Below are positions 62,000 through 64,000 of a stretch of 64,000 nucleotides of DNA, one piece after another (position 1 is the first letter of the stretch; each line of letters starts with the position of its first letter). The notes under the pieces were generated by a model. That model was given only the letters and a program-made list of their open reading frames with translations, was not told where the DNA came from and did no database searches. The stretch comes from Sisyra terminalis (taxonomy: Eukaryota > Arthropoda > Insecta > Neuroptera > Sisyridae): the NCBI GenBank assembly GCA_958496175.1, contig OY292280.1, positions 1,178,001 to 1,242,000 of the forward strand. Reading direction: 5' to 3'. The position numbers and the translations under genes are program-made.

Positions 62000-64000
62000 A
62001 TGTACGATAGTATTAAAAAAATGCCAAAATTGTGTCCGTTTTCCAAGTGGAATTGTCTCCTGGGTATCAGTGTATTGATTGTGGGTTTGATCAGCATTAT
62101 CAGTGGCGAAAATTGTTCCAATAACGTTGGTCTGATAAAAGAGTCGAACGATTTAACGGAAGCGCGACATTTGAAACGTAATTTGTGGAGTTCCGATGAA
62201 GACCGGCAAATTCGGGAGTGCGAATACATTTGCTGGAACGGAACGTGCGAAGTTCGGGTTGCAGTTATCTTGCCGAAGAACAAGTCCAACCTGGCTTCAT
62301 TGCATCGGGTAAATTAGTCTCGGAATGGAAAATTAGGGATTAAGCAATTTGTGGTTGTTCTAGGTACTGGCTGTGTTGGAATTAGCACGACAGGATGCCC
62401 ACATTGAGGGTTGGCTTCCCATTTGGCTGAGTATTCGGTGGTATCTGCGAGATGACCATTGTCATGCGAGTCGGGCAACAATTGCCGCAATGGATAGTTA
62501 CGCTTTCTGCAGCCATATCATCTTCGGACCAATTTGCGAATATTCTTTAGGTACTCAATTGAATCCAAACATCTTAAATATTAAGTTTGCTGATCGATGA
62601 GATGTTTTCTTTGGTGTGGAGAAATAGTCTCTCCTAGTCCATCCGCATCAATTCCATGCACATTACAATTTGCGTTGTATTTGAACTATTAAACTCACTT
62701 GTTGTAATTAACGCAGTTGATCTCTGTTCGTAATACTTTCCGTTAGTATAGAGCCTAACGAGTTCTACATTAGTAGAACTGAGGATTCAGAACTTGGAGT
62801 TATGGAAGTGGAATATTGTGAAGAAACTGGGGCTAAAAACCTCTAAGGACTAAATATTCCTCTCAACTAGAGGCTTCAATTCCTAACAGTTTTATGCTCA
62901 ACCCAGTATAGTAAATACACCCTATACCGATTAGCCAACAAAATTTTAAAATTTGAATTTTCCAAAATTTGCCAATCGATGTGAAATCATTTGTACAGGT
63001 TTGGTAAAGCTGCTTTTAAATTGGTAGTGACTTAAGATCTAAAAAAATAAATCGTTTTTCACAAGCGATTTCCCATTGATTGCTCAAAAAATTATCCGAC
63101 TTCTTCAGTGAACCTACTTTGAATTTTTTTATTTTCATTCTATAATATTTGTTTGAAATAATTTAGCTTCGGTTGGAAGGATCGTGAAATTTTTAGGATC
63201 GCACGGTACTCCTTTGGTGACCGTTGGTGGTCTATCGTTCGATTTTCAAATTCCTAAGCAGGCATTCGACAGTGAATACCACATGAACGTTCGTGTTGGA
63301 ACAGTGGCATTTCGGGATATATCCCGGTTTTTGTTGGCCCTAATTCGCAGGTGCGATCAACAACCAAAAGCTGAGAATAAGGGTTAAAAAAGAATACTTT
63401 TCTAGATATAATTGGAGCAAAGTGGCACTGTTGTATGAGCCAAACGGACAAAATGAGGTGGCCGGTTTGAATACGTGTTTATTGATGATGAAAACTTTCA
63501 TGGAAGATTTGAAGAATGTTCCGGAATTCGAGAAGATAACCGTGGACTTGAGTGTCGTGACGCGTACTAGTCACACAATTCGGGAAACTCTGATTCGAGA
63601 AATTGGTGCCAATTTTGCAGGTAAATGTTTCAGAATGCATGCAAGAGTGGTTCTCTTATGGAACACTAACATCTATTTTCGCGACTATACAAACGGAAGT
63701 CGCGAAAATACTAACACCTATTACCATTTTTCCGCTAAGTTCTTAAGAATTTTATAAGTTTGAAGTTTATAAACGGGCAAATTACAGTTTCGATTATGTG
63801 TGCAAATCCGTCGCTCGTTCGACAAGTTATGCTAGCCGCCGAAGAACTAAACATGACCAATTCTGGAGAGTATGTTTTTTTTAGTATTGAACTCGATAAC
63901 AGGTAATATTTTCGAGAAACAACCGAAGTCACAGTTGTACAGTTTACCTCTACTGGAACTGTTACAGTATTCGACCATCTCGCCAAGAACCATGGTTCAA
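62000..64000 (+). CDS. Natriuretic-peptide-receptor-like extracellular domain (3' part off window)
   Basis: Visible exons are 62000-62308, 62364-62550, 63167-63350, 63406-63620, 63788-63902 and 63968 to beyond 64000, phases 0,1,2,1,2. The protein begins with a signal peptide (WNCLLGISVLIVGLISIISG) and continues as a periplasmic-binding-type ligand domain (ANF receptor family). Landmarks are VAVILPKN, LAVLELARQDAHIEGWLPI, HIIFGPICEYSLGASVGRIVKFLG, TPLVTVGGL, RRYNWSKVALLYEP and ISIMCANPSLVRQVMLAA. The spacing resembles vertebrate NPR-C (NPR3) closely. Whether it ends in a short tail (clearance-type) or a kinase-homology plus guanylate cyclase cannot be seen. MYDS at 62000 is the first in-frame ATG; MPKL at 62021 is an alternative start. 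The last exon begins AGT ATT CGA CCA after a tacag acceptor and is the least certain junction. Confidence 0.88.

Overview
This window is eukaryotic nuclear DNA, almost certainly from an insect. It is AT-rich and holds intron-split genes with GT-AG junctions whose phases check out. The proteins are animal ones, and one of them (a pHCl-type chloride channel) is typical of arthropods. Roughly a quarter of the intergenic and intronic DNA is short foldback or MITE-type repeats. I could not fix the insect order from sequence alone.

Layout, left to right. (1) 1-1524, minus: ETFA (electron transfer flavoprotein alpha), four exons, C-terminus off the left edge. (2) 2956-6855, minus: a complete 8-exon Cys-loop chloride channel resembling pHCl-1. 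(3) 6.9-15.8 kb: repeats (SINE, hAT MITE, foldback MITEs, a dead LINE) plus two orphan first-exon candidates. (4) 15799-23005, plus: a P5B-type cation ATPase (ATP13A family), 13 exons, 1379 codons. (5) 23-27.5 kb: repeats. (6) 27557-30421, plus: phospholipid scramblase, 5 exons. (7) 30.4-36.5 kb: repeats. (8) 36549-43872, plus: a 113-residue single-pass membrane protein I do not recognise, with a 6.9 kb first intron packed with nested repeats. (9) 44-46 kb: hAT MITE and LINE remains. (10) 46358-48776, plus: Paip2, 3 coding exons. (11) 48.8-53.2 kb: two long inverted repeats. (12) 53226-58167, plus: FICD/Fic, 4 exons. (13) 58-62 kb: mostly featureless AT-rich DNA. (14) 62000-64000, plus: the start of a natriuretic-peptide-receptor-like gene, open at the right edge.

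The genes are unrelated housekeeping and signalling loci and do not form a pathway: mitochondrial electron transfer, ligand-gated chloride current, endolysosomal cation transport, lipid scrambling, translational control through poly(A)-binding protein, ER BiP AMPylation and peptide reception. The densest biology outside the genes is the repeat layer. At least thirteen copies of a roughly 225 bp palindromic element are present, several with exact 8-bp target duplications. A second 8-bp-duplicating MITE family occurs three times, and one copy is split by the first family. A tRNA-derived SINE occurs three times. Two foldback elements, flanked by 14-15 bp duplications, carry a hairpin signature reminiscent of the hammerhead ribozymes of Penelope-like retroelements.
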